This document shows, piece by piece, positions 1 to 8,618 of a DNA stretch of 64,000 nucleotides (the stretch's first letter is position 1; each line of letters starts with the position of its first letter). Under the pieces are notes generated by a model. It saw only the letters and a list, made by a program, of their open reading frames with translations, searched no databases and was not told the origin of the DNA. Source of the stretch: Carnobacteriaceae bacterium zg-84 (GTDB lineage Bacteria; Bacillota; Bacilli; Lactobacillales; Aerococcaceae); the NCBI GenBank assembly GCA_013874835.1, contig CP059430.1:1692864-1756863 (forward strand). The letters are read 5' to 3'. The position numbers were made by a program, and so were the translations under genes.

Positions 1-451
1 CAGATAAAACGGTATGCGTACTTTCTCCACCAACGGGTAGCGACGTCAACTCTAAATGTCCCACGCCTTTTTGCAAAACATTTTCCGATGTGCCTGCATA
101 AATTGGAATTTCTTCTAACAGCTTAGGTATACGTAGATATCCAATTTGTTCATTTATTTCTAACATACGGGCATACTCTTTGATACCGTCTTTTTGTAAA
201 TCCGTAAATGGATCTTGTATCCAAACTTTTTGAATCCTCGTTTCATTATATGCTTTTGCTAAAGCAATGCGTTTATCAACATCTTTTGTCGAAATATGCG
301 ATGCATTTTTTTCAAATTCTGTCACCACAACTTTTGAGGCAAAATAATACATGGTTTGACTAACAATGGGAAATAATGTTATTCCTAATCCAAGTAAAAA
401 GATGATAATAAGTCCTCTCTTACGTCTTTTGGCGACTACCCTTTTTCGCAT
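1..451 (-). CDS. Class C (pilin) sortase, partial, cut by window start
   Basis: The frame runs off the left edge of the window, so only the first 150 residues are present. They comprise a basic N-terminus, one membrane segment (about residues 13-33), an extracytoplasmic region with the class C lid motif DPF, and the start of the sortase barrel (GVGHLE, LPVGG). The catalytic His, Cys and Arg lie beyond the edge. The ATG at 451 lies inside the last codons of the upstream sortase (32-bp overlap, different frame), so the two are probably translationally coupled. It closely resembles its neighbour, and a paralogous pair of pilin sortases is common in pilus islands. Role inferred: pilin polymerisation or attachment of a minor pilin, at the membrane outer face. 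Confidence 0.88.
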   Translation of the reverse strand, partial: MRKRVVAKRRKRGLIIIFLLGLGITLFPIVSQTMYYFASKVVVTEFEKNASHISTKDVDKRIALAKAYNETRIQKVWIQDPFTDLQKDGIKEYARMLEINEQIGYLRIPKLLEEIPIYAGTSENVLQKGVGHLELTSLPVGGESTHTVLS

Positions 452-1307
452 ATCTGTTCTCTTTTCTATATTTTCGGTGCAATTTAACAAATAAAATAAC
501 TAAAATCACTAATACAAAAAACGTACCATAAAACAAGCGCTTGTATAAATCATTCTCTTTAAAATAACTAGTTTCTTTTTCTTCTATCGCTTCCACATAA
601 TCAATACGAAATCCTCTAACAAGTAAACGATGTGTGTTAACCATATAAGGTGTACACGTCAACAACGTCACATAATCGTGTCCCTCTTGAATACGTAAAT
701 CCTCAATATTAGTAGGTTCTACCACTTTGATTTGATCCACTTGATACGCTAATGTTCCACCAATATTATGAACATAAAACTTATCGCCAATTTCCAATTT
801 GTCTAAATCTGTAAACAATTGTGCAGTGGGTAATCCCCGATGTGCTGTTAAAACAGCATGCGTACTATTCCCCCCAACAGGCAGAGAAGTTGCCTCTAAA
901 TGCCCAACACCTCGTTGTAAAACATTCTCCGAACTCCCTGCATAAATGGGTAAGTCTTGTACAATTTTCGGAATGGATACATGCCCAATCTGTTCATTTA
1001 CTTCTAGCATACGGGCATATTCTGCTGTTCCTTCTTTTCTATCTTTTTCCGAATAAGGATCTTCAACATCTATATGTTTACTAGATATAAGCGCATCATT
1101 ATAAGCATTTGCTAAAAAAATACGTCTTTTAATATCTGCTGTATCTAATTTTTTCACTTCTGCTTTAAAACTCGTCACTTGCACAATAGACGCACGATAA
1201 TATAAATACTGACTAACTAAAGGGAATGCCAATATACCTAAACCAATTAAAAATACTAGATAAAAAAAGAAACGACTTTTTCTAGTTTTGGTTTTCTTCA
1301 TTGTCAT
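420..1307 (-). CDS. Class C (pilin) sortase
   Basis: 295-residue transpeptidase that would join pilin subunits through a Lys side chain. The N-terminal membrane segment is at about 13-35. The lid motif DPY (83-85), which characteristically plugs the active site in class C enzymes, is present. Catalytic His156 (LTAHRG), Cys218 (TLLTC) and Arg227 (HRLLVRG) are all visible, followed by a C-terminal membrane helix and basic tail, also typical of class C. The start overlaps the end of the ancillary pilin gene by 26 bp and the end overlaps the next sortase by 32 bp, so all three are probably one transcript. A second in-frame ATG two codons later could also be the start; neither has a strong ribosome site. 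Confidence 0.93.
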   Translation of the reverse strand: MTMKKTKTRKSRFFFYLVFLIGLGILAFPLVSQYLYYRASIVQVTSFKAEVKKLDTADIKRRIFLANAYNDALISSKHIDVEDPYSEKDRKEGTAEYARMLEVNEQIGHVSIPKIVQDLPIYAGSSENVLQRGVGHLEATSLPVGGNSTHAVLTAHRGLPTAQLFTDLDKLEIGDKFYVHNIGGTLAYQVDQIKVVEPTNIEDLRIQEGHDYVTLLTCTPYMVNTHRLLVRGFRIDYVEAIEEKETSYFKENDLYKRLFYGTFFVLVILVILFVKLHRKYRKENRYAKKGSRQKT

Positions 1308-2469
1308 GTTTCACACTCTTTTTCTTTAAGAATATCCCTACAATAACGAAAACAATGCCCCATACATACCCATTACTCAACAATTCACCTGTATGTGGTA
1401 ACCAACGCCCAATAAGATCAGGTGGTAAAGGTCTATTCACAATAATTGTCAGCGTATCATCTGTATATGATATAGGTGTAATCTCGAATGCAATATCTAC
1501 ACCCAATACAGCATATTCAACATTATCGACAATCGGTGCTTTTACTTCTCTTAAATAATATTTTCCATAAGGCAAATCCTGTACTTCAAAATATCCATTT
1601 TCCCCAGAGGTAAGAGTATATGTATGTCCACCTCTTAATAGTGGTTTTTTGTCAGCGTCTAACACTTCAAAAACAGCACCTTGTAAAGCCTTAGCGGGTG
1701 TTTGTTCATTCACTTTCTTAAATCGTTTCCCTCCAAAATGTGTTGGGTGATTTTCTATCGCAATATTCGTCACGTCATTCGCTTTAATCATAATCATTGG
1801 TGTATCTGTTAATAGTTGATACCCCGGCAACGCTTTGACTTCTTTGATAATATATTCCCCTTCAGCAAGACCGAAAATACGAATATTTCCCATTTCATCA
1901 GTGTTTAATACCGTTTCTCCGTCTGCATCAAGTGTTGCTAAGCCGTTTTTCACATGTACAATCTCATTATTTTTTGTATACAAAGAAAAGGCAACATTCG
2001 CTAGTGGTGTTCGCTCTTTTCCTTGTTGTTCATATTTAAACAAATGTAATTCTCCTGTTGGATGAAATTGCTTTGCATGAATCGTTTTATTTTCAAAATC
2101 ATTCCCTGTTAAATCAATAAAAAAAGGTACAATTTCTGTTATAGCAAGCTCTGTTTTTTCAGATACTGCCAGTACATAATACAAGCCTCTCTCCAACTGG
2201 ACTTTATAGGACTGGTCATTTAATGACACAACAGATGCAGTATATTTATTTTTCAAAGTGTGCAAATCTTGCGTTTTCACCCAATCTACTTCAGACTGGT
2301 CTGCTCCAATTTTAAACAGATGATATTGAATATCTTGATTATTGGCAAAAGCATTCGGACTAATAATTTCAATCGTTACCGTATCATTTGCATGCGCATG
2401 ATTAGAAAATGGTAAACAGACAAACGCAATCAACACACATATTCTTTTGACTAATTTAGAAAATGTCAT
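1282..2469 (-). CDS. Ancillary pilin / SpaA-domain LPXTG surface protein
   Basis: 395-residue exported protein with an N-terminal signal peptide (about 1-27) and a C-terminal sorting signal LPHTG at 357-361, followed by a hydrophobic helix and charged tail. The middle holds SpaA/Cna-B-like modules: repeated GKRFKK and E-box-like segments (IIKEVKALPGYQLL, YYLREVKAP) that in this fold support isopeptide bonds. It lies between the backbone pilin and the sortases and is shorter than typical tip adhesins, so a minor or basal pilin is the likely role (inference). A terminator-like hairpin just upstream could lower its expression relative to the backbone pilin. Confidence 0.85.
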   Translation of the reverse strand: MTFSKLVKRICVLIAFVCLPFSNHAHANDTVTIEIISPNAFANNQDIQYHLFKIGADQSEVDWVKTQDLHTLKNKYTASVVSLNDQSYKVQLERGLYYVLAVSEKTELAITEIVPFFIDLTGNDFENKTIHAKQFHPTGELHLFKYEQQGKERTPLANVAFSLYTKNNEIVHVKNGLATLDADGETVLNTDEMGNIRIFGLAEGEYIIKEVKALPGYQLLTDTPMIMIKANDVTNIAIENHPTHFGGKRFKKVNEQTPAKALQGAVFEVLDADKKPLLRGGHTYTLTSGENGYFEVQDLPYGKYYLREVKAPIVDNVEYAVLGVDIAFEITPISYTDDTLTIIVNRPLPPDLIGRWLPHTGELLSNGYVWGIVFVIVGIFLKKKSVKHDNEENQN

Positions 2470-2531
2470 CCTATCTTCCTTTCCTTTTTAATATCTTTTC
2501 AATATCTTTCTAGTATCGAACATTCTTATCT

Positions 2532-2632
2532 TCTCAAACACGACTTAACGTATGTTATTCATACGCCGACAAACAAAGTATTGAGAATATGATGGGAACA
2601 TACCTTTATTTATCGCTAAATCGTGTTTGAGA
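2532..2632. repeat. 12-bp perfect inverted repeat between the two pilin genes
   Basis: TCTCAAACACGA at 2532-2543 is matched exactly by its reverse complement at 2621-2632. The matches continue imperfectly inward (ACTTAACG versus CGCTAAAT). The core resembles the inner part of the ISL3 ends seen elsewhere in the window, but the two arms point outward rather than inward, so this is not an intact element. It could be a decayed insertion scar or an RNA fold in the pilin mRNA. Confidence 0.45.
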
Positions 2633-2654
2633 AAACAGGTGATAAACACCTGTT
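2631..2654 (-). terminator. Hairpin after the backbone pilin gene
   Basis: AACAGGTG (2634-2641) and CACCTGTT (2647-2654) form a perfect 8-bp stem with a 5-nt loop. On the minus strand it is followed by TTTTC. It lies 14 bp past the backbone pilin stop and upstream of the ancillary pilin, so it probably acts as a partial terminator or mRNA stabiliser that sets subunit stoichiometry. Confidence 0.65.
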
Positions 2655-2667
2655 CTCTACTTACTGC

Positions 2668-4422
2668 TTATTTTTTTGATTTTTTCATACCAATAAAGGC
2701 AAAGCCCATTAAACCTAATCCTAAAGCAATAAAGATAACTGTACCAATACCACCTGTATCTGGAATGGTTGGACGTTTGTTATTATGCACTTTATCTGCA
2801 GTCGCATTTCCGTTCTCGGTTGCTGACATTATTGCTGTTGGATCTATATAGTATGATGTTTGTGATACTGTAAACGAAATTTTTGACGTTAATAGTTGAT
2901 ACCCAGTTGGTGCTTTTGTTTCTTTTAAGTAATATTGTTTTGAACCGTCACCAATTGCTGTGGTTGATGTATCTGGAAGATATCCTAACCCTTTAATTTC
3001 AAATTCTCCATGTTCATCAGAAACTAATACAATGTCTTCACCCGCAACAGCTAGTTTAAATTTACCCGCATCAATCGCTGCTTTATTTGCTGCAATTAAT
3101 CCGTCTGTCCATTTCATAGGTGTTTCATCTTGATCAGTATTATACAGTTTAAATTCCGCTCCAGATAATGTCACATTTTCATTTGTTGCATCATCTTTTG
3201 TAAATCTTTTACCTCCTGTATAAACGTATACCGGTGGAGAAGGTGGTGTTTCCGGTGTTTCTGGTGGAGTATCTGGTGTACCCGGTGGTGTGCTTGGTGG
3301 TGTATTTGGTTTATGTGGATCATTTGGATCATGATGATTACCGCCACTGTTTTTATAAACGATTTTCGTTTCGTTTTTAATCCCTTTACCCATAATTGCT
3401 TTATCATTGATTTTTGCTTTTAACTCGACTTGAATAAATGGATTTGCATCTGTATTTTCTGTCACATTACCAATTTCCGTAGCACTTGGATGATTACGTT
3501 TATCTAGCGAAACGCTACGTGTGATTTTATCTAACCCCTCTGATGTTAAAGAAACAGTAACTGTTCTATTATCTGTTGTTGGAGGTGTTACTGTATAGTC
3601 TGTATCTTTAATCAATTCAGTTGTACCAAATTGAACTTTACCAACACCTACATAATCTAATGCTTCATCCAATGTATCTGTAAAGTCATATTTAGAATAG
3701 GTATCAATATTTGTCGGAATCGTTCCTTTTAAATAGAATTGAATGTCTTGACCAGCATTATAGCTACCCTCATTTGAACCAAGTTGATTCACATCCTTGT
3801 CTACTGACGGTAATTTACCTGTTACGTTTTTTGGATACACATGAGCTTCTGATAAATAGCCTGATCCATCACTTGCACTTAAAGGTACTGTCAAACGGAA
3901 TGGCACAGCATATCCTGCTGATACTTCTGACGGTGCTGAATGTTCGATAATCCAATATGTACCATTTTGTTCTTTTGTACGAATAAATCGCACTTCTCCA
4001 TTTTCAGCTGTTGGATCTAACAGTCCTGAGTTATCATTACCAGTAATTAACGCATCTAGCTGTGCTTCTGTTTTAGCCATCAGTTTTTCATTTGTCCATT
4101 CTGGATCATTTAGTTTATCCTCTGGAATTTTATACCATTTGAAGGTAACATTTGATAATGTTCTTACATTTGTCCCTAATGCTCCTATTTCTGTATTAGT
4201 CAATGCTTGACCATTTTCATTTACTTTAGGAACAGTACTGTTATACGCATCTGCTTGTAACTTCACAATGGTTACTGTTGTTCTATCAGGAACGCTAGCT
4301 GAAACACCGTTAATTGCAAAAACAGGTTGCGCATACGGAACAGCCGGAACAAAAGCACCACCAAGTAACATCATGGCTAAAGCAACACGATTAACCCGCT
4401 TTAACTTACTTGTTCTTGTCAT
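2668..4422 (-). CDS. Major (backbone) pilin, isopeptide-forming LPXTG protein
   Basis: 584-residue secreted fimbrial subunit. A signal peptide covers about 1-35. An N-terminal pilin domain ends in the pilin motif HVYPKN, whose Lys is the usual acceptor for sortase-mediated polymerisation. A proline-rich spacer (about residues 371-397) is followed by a SpaA/Cna-B-like domain beginning GGKRFTKDDA and carrying the E-box YYLKETKAP. The sorting signal is IPDTG at 553-557, a variant of LPXTG, followed by a hydrophobic helix and KKSKK. It is first in the operon, directly behind a near-consensus promoter and a strong ribosome site (AAGGAGAG). Domain assignments rest on motif recognition; the backbone role is inferred from order and domain architecture. 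Confidence 0.92.
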   Translation of the reverse strand: MTRTSKLKRVNRVALAMMLLGGAFVPAVPYAQPVFAINGVSASVPDRTTVTIVKLQADAYNSTVPKVNENGQALTNTEIGALGTNVRTLSNVTFKWYKIPEDKLNDPEWTNEKLMAKTEAQLDALITGNDNSGLLDPTAENGEVRFIRTKEQNGTYWIIEHSAPSEVSAGYAVPFRLTVPLSASDGSGYLSEAHVYPKNVTGKLPSVDKDVNQLGSNEGSYNAGQDIQFYLKGTIPTNIDTYSKYDFTDTLDEALDYVGVGKVQFGTTELIKDTDYTVTPPTTDNRTVTVSLTSEGLDKITRSVSLDKRNHPSATEIGNVTENTDANPFIQVELKAKINDKAIMGKGIKNETKIVYKNSGGNHHDPNDPHKPNTPPSTPPGTPDTPPETPETPPSPPVYVYTGGKRFTKDDATNENVTLSGAEFKLYNTDQDETPMKWTDGLIAANKAAIDAGKFKLAVAGEDIVLVSDEHGEFEIKGLGYLPDTSTTAIGDGSKQYYLKETKAPTGYQLLTSKISFTVSQTSYYIDPTAIMSATENGNATADKVHNNKRPTIPDTGGIGTVIFIALGLGLMGFAFIGMKKSKK

Positions 4423-4451
4423 AAGTTTTTCTCTCCTTTTTTATTGTGATA

Positions 4452-4485
4452 GACGAATTATAACGCTTGAATATTTATTCGTCAA
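4452..4485 (-). promoter_or_regulatory. Pilus operon promoter with overlapping inverted repeat
   Basis: Minus-strand -35 TTGACG (4480-4485), 17-bp spacer, -10 TATAAT (4457-4462). A 7-bp inverted repeat, GACGAAT (4452-4458) and ATTCGTC (4477-4483), covers both hexamers, so a dimeric repressor could occlude the promoter. Upstream lie two GGGAGGG-containing runs (about 4499-4508 and 4580-4592), possible activator contacts. Confidence 0.75.
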
Positions 4486-4595
4486 CTCTCCATAATAGCC
4501 CTCCCTCGTTAATTTTTATATATTTTAAAGCGTTTTTATTTAATACATAGGTTTTTATCTATCTACAAAAAAGGATTTTCTAACCCTCCCTCCCT

Positions 4596-4647
4596 AAAAA
4601 ATACACAAAATATAGATTTTTTTGTTTTACGATCTATATTCTGTGTA
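4596..4647 (-). terminator. Terminator of the ABC exporter/two-component operon
   Basis: TACACAAAATATAGAT (4602-4617) pairs with ATCTATATTCTGTGTA (4632-4647) with one mismatch. On the minus strand the stem is followed by a run of T, 20 bp past the response regulator stop. Confidence 0.75.
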
Positions 4648-4667
4648 CTTCTCATTAAATTTTAATT

Positions 4668-5267
4668 TTAAACCCAGCCATTTTTTTCTGCAATGTTTAC
4701 TGCTTCAATACGATTTGTTGCTTCTAATTTTAGTAAAATCGTTGACATATAGTTCCGAACTGTTCCATTAGATAAAAACATTTTTTGGGAAATTTCTTTA
4801 TTAGACAATCCTAAAGATACTTGTTTTAATAATACTTGTTCTTGTTCTGTCAATGGATTTTCTTGCATAAACATCACTTCCATAAGTTCTGGGGAATACT
4901 CTTTTTGACCTTTCAAAACACTTTGAATGGTTATCATCAAGTCTGAAATGCTCCGTTCTTTTAATACGAAAGCATCTACACCTGCTCTAACTGCTCTTTG
5001 AAAATATCCCGGACGTTTAAATGTTGTCACAATAATCACTTTCGTGTTTAACTGTCGTTCACGTATCCATTCTAAAACATCTAGTCCTGTCATGTAGGGC
5101 ATTTCAATATCTAGTATTGCTACATCAATCTGCTCTTTTTCTAAACAATCTATGGCTAATTTCCCATTAGATACTTGGTGAACATGACGAATTTCCTCTT
5201 GCATTGTAAGTAATTGACACATCGCATCTAATAACATCCCTTGATCTTCTGCAACTAATACATTCAT
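4668..5267 (-). CDS. NarL/LuxR-family response regulator
   Basis: 199-residue cytoplasmic regulator. The receiver domain has the acidic pocket (AEDQ), phosphoacceptor Asp53 (VAILDIEMP), a TTF switch residue region and the conserved VLK. The C-terminal LuxR-type helix-turn-helix includes [16 protein letters not shown] and the recognition helix [10 protein letters not shown]. The start at 5267 was chosen over 5294 because GGAGGAGG lies 7 nt upstream of it, and this ATG forms a 4-bp ATGA overlap with the kinase stop, the usual sign of coupling. By family it pairs with DesK-type kinases such as the one encoded just upstream. Likely target: its own operon, through the repeats at 8037-8066. Confidence 0.92.
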   Translation of the reverse strand: MNVLVAEDQGMLLDAMCQLLTMQEEIRHVHQVSNGKLAIDCLEKEQIDVAILDIEMPYMTGLDVLEWIRERQLNTKVIIVTTFKRPGYFQRAVRAGVDAFVLKERSISDLMITIQSVLKGQKEYSPELMEVMFMQENPLTEQEQVLLKQVSLGLSNKEISQKMFLSNGTVRNYMSTILLKLEATNRIEAVNIAEKNGWV

Positions 5268-6355
5268 ATCAAGTCCTCCTCCAATGGTATCCACATTATC
5301 AAACGTGTTGGGTCTTTTAGTGATGTCATTTCTAGCTGTCCTTTTATTGTTGTCAATCTATCTCGTATTGAATGCAACTCTTGCCCTGTCCATGTATCAA
5401 ATCCAACACCATTATCTTCTACCGTTATTAGCATTTCTTTACTTTTTCGTTCAAATCCTATATGACAATGGGTTGCTTGACTATGCTTGATTAAATTATT
5501 ACCACATTCTCTTAATATCATCGTAATCACTGCTTGTAACGGTTCTGATAAAACTTTTATCATATCACGATTTGTCACATTCAATGTGATTTGTGCCATA
5601 GCAAACATATTTTGTAAAATGTGCAATTCCTCTTCCACTGTATGTTTTTTCAAAGACTGAACAATCTGCCTAACCTCTTTCATGGAAATTGTCGTCACTT
5701 CTCTAAGTTCTTCAATTTCTTTTCTCGCTTTGTCATACTCTTTATTTTCCATGAACGCTATTGCTAATTCACTTTTTACACTTAACATGGCAAAGACATG
5801 TCCCAATGTATCATGTAAATCTTGTCCAATACGGTTTCTTTCATTTTCCGCTAGTAGTAAATTGATAGATTCATTTTTTTCTTGAAGTATTTTCTTTAAC
5901 CGCTCCTCTTTTACGCTTTTTCTCATCACATACATCATACCAACCGCTACTAAATGAAAAATTACCAAAAAGATAATTACTTCGATGTCTTTTACTTGGA
6001 ATATACAATAAAGCAATACGGCATAGGTCATATAAAAAATAATGTAGCGTTTACTTGTTAAAGCATCATCTTGAAAATGCCATGTCAATATATTGGTAAT
6101 ATAGAAAATAAATAGTGATGACGTGACACTCCCAAATACCGTTAACACAATGGTGTACACACATAGATAAAGAAATAATATCCATTCAATGCTCTCTTGT
6201 TTAACCAGTATAAGCGATAAGTATGAAACAACAAAAAGAATTGTTAATGGTAAAAACCATAGAGAATATTCTCCCGTAAAAATGTAGTAAAATGGAAAAA
6301 TAAGATAAACAAGTGATACAAAATACATTGGGTGTATTTTTTTGAAAATCGACAT
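5264..6355 (-). CDS. DesK-like sensor histidine kinase (HisKA_3)
   Basis: 363 residues. About six membrane helices fill residues 8-145 with almost no external loop, so the signal is probably sensed within the membrane, as in DesK/LiaS-type intramembrane sensors. The dimerisation domain has the HisKA_3 motif with His181 ([12 protein letters not shown]). The ATPase domain keeps the N-box-like [11 protein letters not shown] and the G-box DNGVGFD. The start shares one base with the permease stop (TAATG), and the end overlaps the response regulator by ATGA. Being sandwiched between an exporter and a regulator suggests it senses the exporter's substrate or membrane damage, as in antimicrobial-peptide resistance modules (inference). 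Confidence 0.92.
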   Translation of the reverse strand: MSIFKKIHPMYFVSLVYLIFPFYYIFTGEYSLWFLPLTILFVVSYLSLILVKQESIEWILFLYLCVYTIVLTVFGSVTSSLFIFYITNILTWHFQDDALTSKRYIIFYMTYAVLLYCIFQVKDIEVIIFLVIFHLVAVGMMYVMRKSVKEERLKKILQEKNESINLLLAENERNRIGQDLHDTLGHVFAMLSVKSELAIAFMENKEYDKARKEIEELREVTTISMKEVRQIVQSLKKHTVEEELHILQNMFAMAQITLNVTNRDMIKVLSEPLQAVITMILRECGNNLIKHSQATHCHIGFERKSKEMLITVEDNGVGFDTWTGQELHSIRDRLTTIKGQLEMTSLKDPTRLIMWIPLEEDLI

Positions 6356-7083
6356 TATTTTACCTCCTGTTTTTTTCTCAAAATAAACGCTATTCCTCCT
6401 ACTATTATGGCATACACAACAACAATTAGTAAAGTTAAGATATTCACGGTATCATTCTTTAAATACCCCAAGACCAACTGATTTGCATAATAACTTGGCG
6501 TCATATGAGCTACTTGCTGCATCCATTGTGGTAATGTTTCATAAGGCATCCACGAACCTCCAAAAATAGCCAAAACAAAATACAAAATATTCGCAACGAT
6601 ATTCATGGTTTGTGTTGTTTTAAAAAGGGTTAATAATAACCCAATCGCTAAGTACGTCAAACTGCCTACTAACAATAATAGAGCACTCACAATCCATTGC
6701 CCCACACTCATTGCTACATTTTTAATAAAAATACCTACAGCAAAATTGATGATAATCGAAATAACAAAAGATACAAACATGCGTATCACTTTTACCGCAT
6801 AGTATTGTGCTAACGAAATCGGCGAATGCTGTATTTGTATCAACCAATTATTTTTCTTATCTGTATCCAGTAAAATTGGAAAACCGTATAATCCAAAACT
6901 ACTCATACTAAAAGCGGTCATGGTAATTAAATAATTGCGTGTTAGTATCGCCACATCCCCATAACTACTATCAAACATAGATGAAAAAAGCAGGAAAAAC
7001 AAAACGGGCATACCAATCCCTAAAACAAATGAAAACAAATCACGTTTTGTTAAAATCAATTCCATTTTTAATAAAGCACCCAT
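6355..7083 (-). CDS. ABC-2 type transporter permease
   Basis: 242-residue integral membrane protein with about six predicted helices, starting with a short cytoplasmic helix (MELILTKRDL) typical of ABC-2 permeases of the YvfS/DrrB type. It shares one base with the preceding ATPase gene (TAATG) and one with the following kinase gene, so the stoichiometry is probably fixed by coupling. The partner is the ATPase encoded upstream. The substrate cannot be read from the sequence; lipids, antimicrobial peptides or small lipophilic drugs are typical for the family. Confidence 0.88.
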   Translation of the reverse strand: MGALLKMELILTKRDLFSFVLGIGMPVLFFLLFSSMFDSSYGDVAILTRNYLITMTAFSMSSFGLYGFPILLDTDKKNNWLIQIQHSPISLAQYYAVKVIRMFVSFVISIIINFAVGIFIKNVAMSVGQWIVSALLLLVGSLTYLAIGLLLTLFKTTQTMNIVANILYFVLAIFGGSWMPYETLPQWMQQVAHMTPSYYANQLVLGYLKNDTVNILTLLIVVVYAIIVGGIAFILRKKQEVK

Positions 7084-7958
7084 TATTTTTCCTCCTTTGT
7101 ATTATCAAACAGTGTATTTAATAATGTTTTGTTTAACATTTCCATATCTTCAATCGAACACCCTAAATTTTGTAGATATTCAAAGACTTTTTGGGGCTCT
7201 TTTGTCATAAACGTTATCGTATCACGTGATGTTTTGACATCATAAATTATCTCAAGTTTTTGGATACTTTTCTGATATATAATCGGTATATTAAACTGCT
7301 TTTCTCGTTCCTCCGAACGCATTTTATGCGGTGTCGTATCACGTAAAAGTTGCCCATGATGCAACACTAAAATTCTATCTGCCGTATGTTCTACTTCTTC
7401 GATGTAGTGTGAGGAGTAAATAATCGTGACACCCTTTGTTTTTAATTGAGAAATAATTTCCCAAAACCGTTGTCTTGTCGACGTATCCATACTTGCTGTT
7501 GGTTCATCTAAAAATAAAATACTTGGTTGACCAATGAGTGTTAGTACAAAAGACATCAACCGTCTTTGCCCACCCGATAATTTTTCGGTAACTTGATTTT
7601 TTTGCTCTGCTGAAAAACCTAGTAAAGCATCAATTTCTTCTGTGGATAATGAATTTTTGTGAATTTTTTGGAAGAATGTAATCAATTCGAATACTTTTAA
7701 ATTTTGAGGTGCTACATTTTCCTGTGGTAAAATGGCGACTTTTGTTTTTAAGGACGCATGTGTGACAGGCATTTTATCAATCGTTATTTCACCCTTTGAA
7801 ACAAATTTATCGCCAATTAAGCAGGACATTAACGTCGTTTTTCCTGCTCCATTCGGACCAATCAAAGCGACACAATCTCCTTTATTAATCGTAAAAGAAA
7901 TATCTTTTAAAATATGTTGTCCACTTATCGCTTTATATATTTTATTTACTTCAATCAT
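7083..7958 (-). CDS. ABC transporter ATP-binding protein
   Basis: 291-residue ATPase with Walker A (GPNGAGKTT), Q-loop (AILPQEN), signature (KLSGGQRR), Walker B (SILFLDEP) and the H-loop (YSSHYIEEV), then about 90 residues of C-terminal extension as in drug/bacteriocin exporter ATPases. The start at 7958 was chosen over the GTG at 7967 because GAGGAG lies 8 nt upstream of it. It is the first gene of the operon ATPase-permease-kinase-regulator, driven from the region at 8000-8066. Confidence 0.92.
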   Translation of the reverse strand: MIEVNKIYKAISGQHILKDISFTINKGDCVALIGPNGAGKTTLMSCLIGDKFVSKGEITIDKMPVTHASLKTKVAILPQENVAPQNLKVFELITFFQKIHKNSLSTEEIDALLGFSAEQKNQVTEKLSGGQRRLMSFVLTLIGQPSILFLDEPTASMDTSTRQRFWEIISQLKTKGVTIIYSSHYIEEVEHTADRILVLHHGQLLRDTTPHKMRSEEREKQFNIPIIYQKSIQKLEIIYDVKTSRDTITFMTKEPQKVFEYLQNLGCSIEDMEMLNKTLLNTLFDNTKEEK

Positions 7959-7999
7959 ATAACACACTCCTCATGCTCCGTATTTAGTTTGATAGATAT

Positions 8000-8066
8000 A
8001 GTATAATCTCTATTTCCAACTCTTATTAGTAAAAGATGTCACATAAAAAAATGACATTTGTCACAT
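8000..8066 (-). promoter_or_regulatory. Exporter operon promoter with repeated operator
   Basis: A -10 TATACT sits at 8000-8005 with no recognisable -35. Upstream are two exact copies of TGTCACAT (8037-8044 and 8059-8066), 22 bp apart (two helical turns), with an inverted half-site ATGACA (8051-8056) between them. A weak -35 plus phased upstream repeats fits activation by the NarL-type regulator of this operon (inference). Confidence 0.55.
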
Positions 8067-8137
8067 CACATGATATAAAGCTTTAGGTGGAGAGTACAGA
8101 AAATAAATGCTATATCATTTTTATGTTGATATATAAA

Positions 8138-8166
8138 TTTACATTAATCTAACAGAGGTCTATAAT
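8138..8166 (+). promoter_or_regulatory. Promoter for the immunity-like gene
   Basis: -35 TTTACA (8138-8143), 17-bp spacer, -10 TATAAT (8161-8166). The predicted leader is about 85 nt and contains a very short reading frame (AAGGA followed by ATG TTT AAA TAG at about 8226-8237) before the gene start at 8258. Confidence 0.65.
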
Positions 8167-8257
8167 ATACTTATGAAAAGAAACCGGCGACACCAATGTA
8201 CACATCGTTTTATAAGGACAATTTATGTTTAAATAGATATTATGGAGATGTACGATT

Positions 8258-8548
8258 ATGAAAATAAAATGGGAAAATGAAAATCAAGAGTTATTAACTG
8301 TAATATATCGTTTAGTATTGAATTATCTTATAAGTGATAAAGAAAGAGAACTTTTATTAGAAGCAAAGAATAAGATAGAAAATAATATGTATGAGAGAAA
8401 AGTTGTGGAAGATTTAAAAACACAATTAGGAATACTTGCTTTGAAACGAGAATTATCACGAGATGTCAGCGTATTTTTTTCAGAAATTTCAAGAAAAACT
8501 CCAGGTCATAAATTGGGATATTCTTTCTATGATTCACTAATACGTTAA
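8258..8548 (+). CDS. Bacteriocin immunity protein-like (enterocin A immunity type)
   Basis: 96 residues, highly charged and predicted all-helical. The spacing of hydrophobic residues and the stretch KERELLLEAKNKIENN followed by LGILALKRELSRDVSVFFS resemble the four-helix enterocin A/pediocin immunity family, small cytoplasmic proteins that protect against class IIa bacteriocins by acting on the mannose PTS receptor. No bacteriocin gene is seen nearby, so it may be an orphan immunity gene. A mannose PTS operon lies elsewhere in this window. It has its own promoter and a GGAG about 10 nt before the ATG. Family assignment is from recollection of sequence pattern only. Confidence 0.55.
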   Translation: MKIKWENENQELLTVIYRLVLNYLISDKERELLLEAKNKIENNMYERKVVEDLKTQLGILALKRELSRDVSVFFSEISRKTPGHKLGYSFYDSLIR

Positions 8549-8618
8549 ATGAAAGGTATCAATACTTGACTATTCTAGTGTTTAAAGGCATTCAAGATAA
8601 TTGTTTTAGTGGTGATAG

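Noticed and set aside
1-451. Truncated sortase as a pseudogene
   Set aside because: The frame is intact up to the window edge; the truncation is only the edge.
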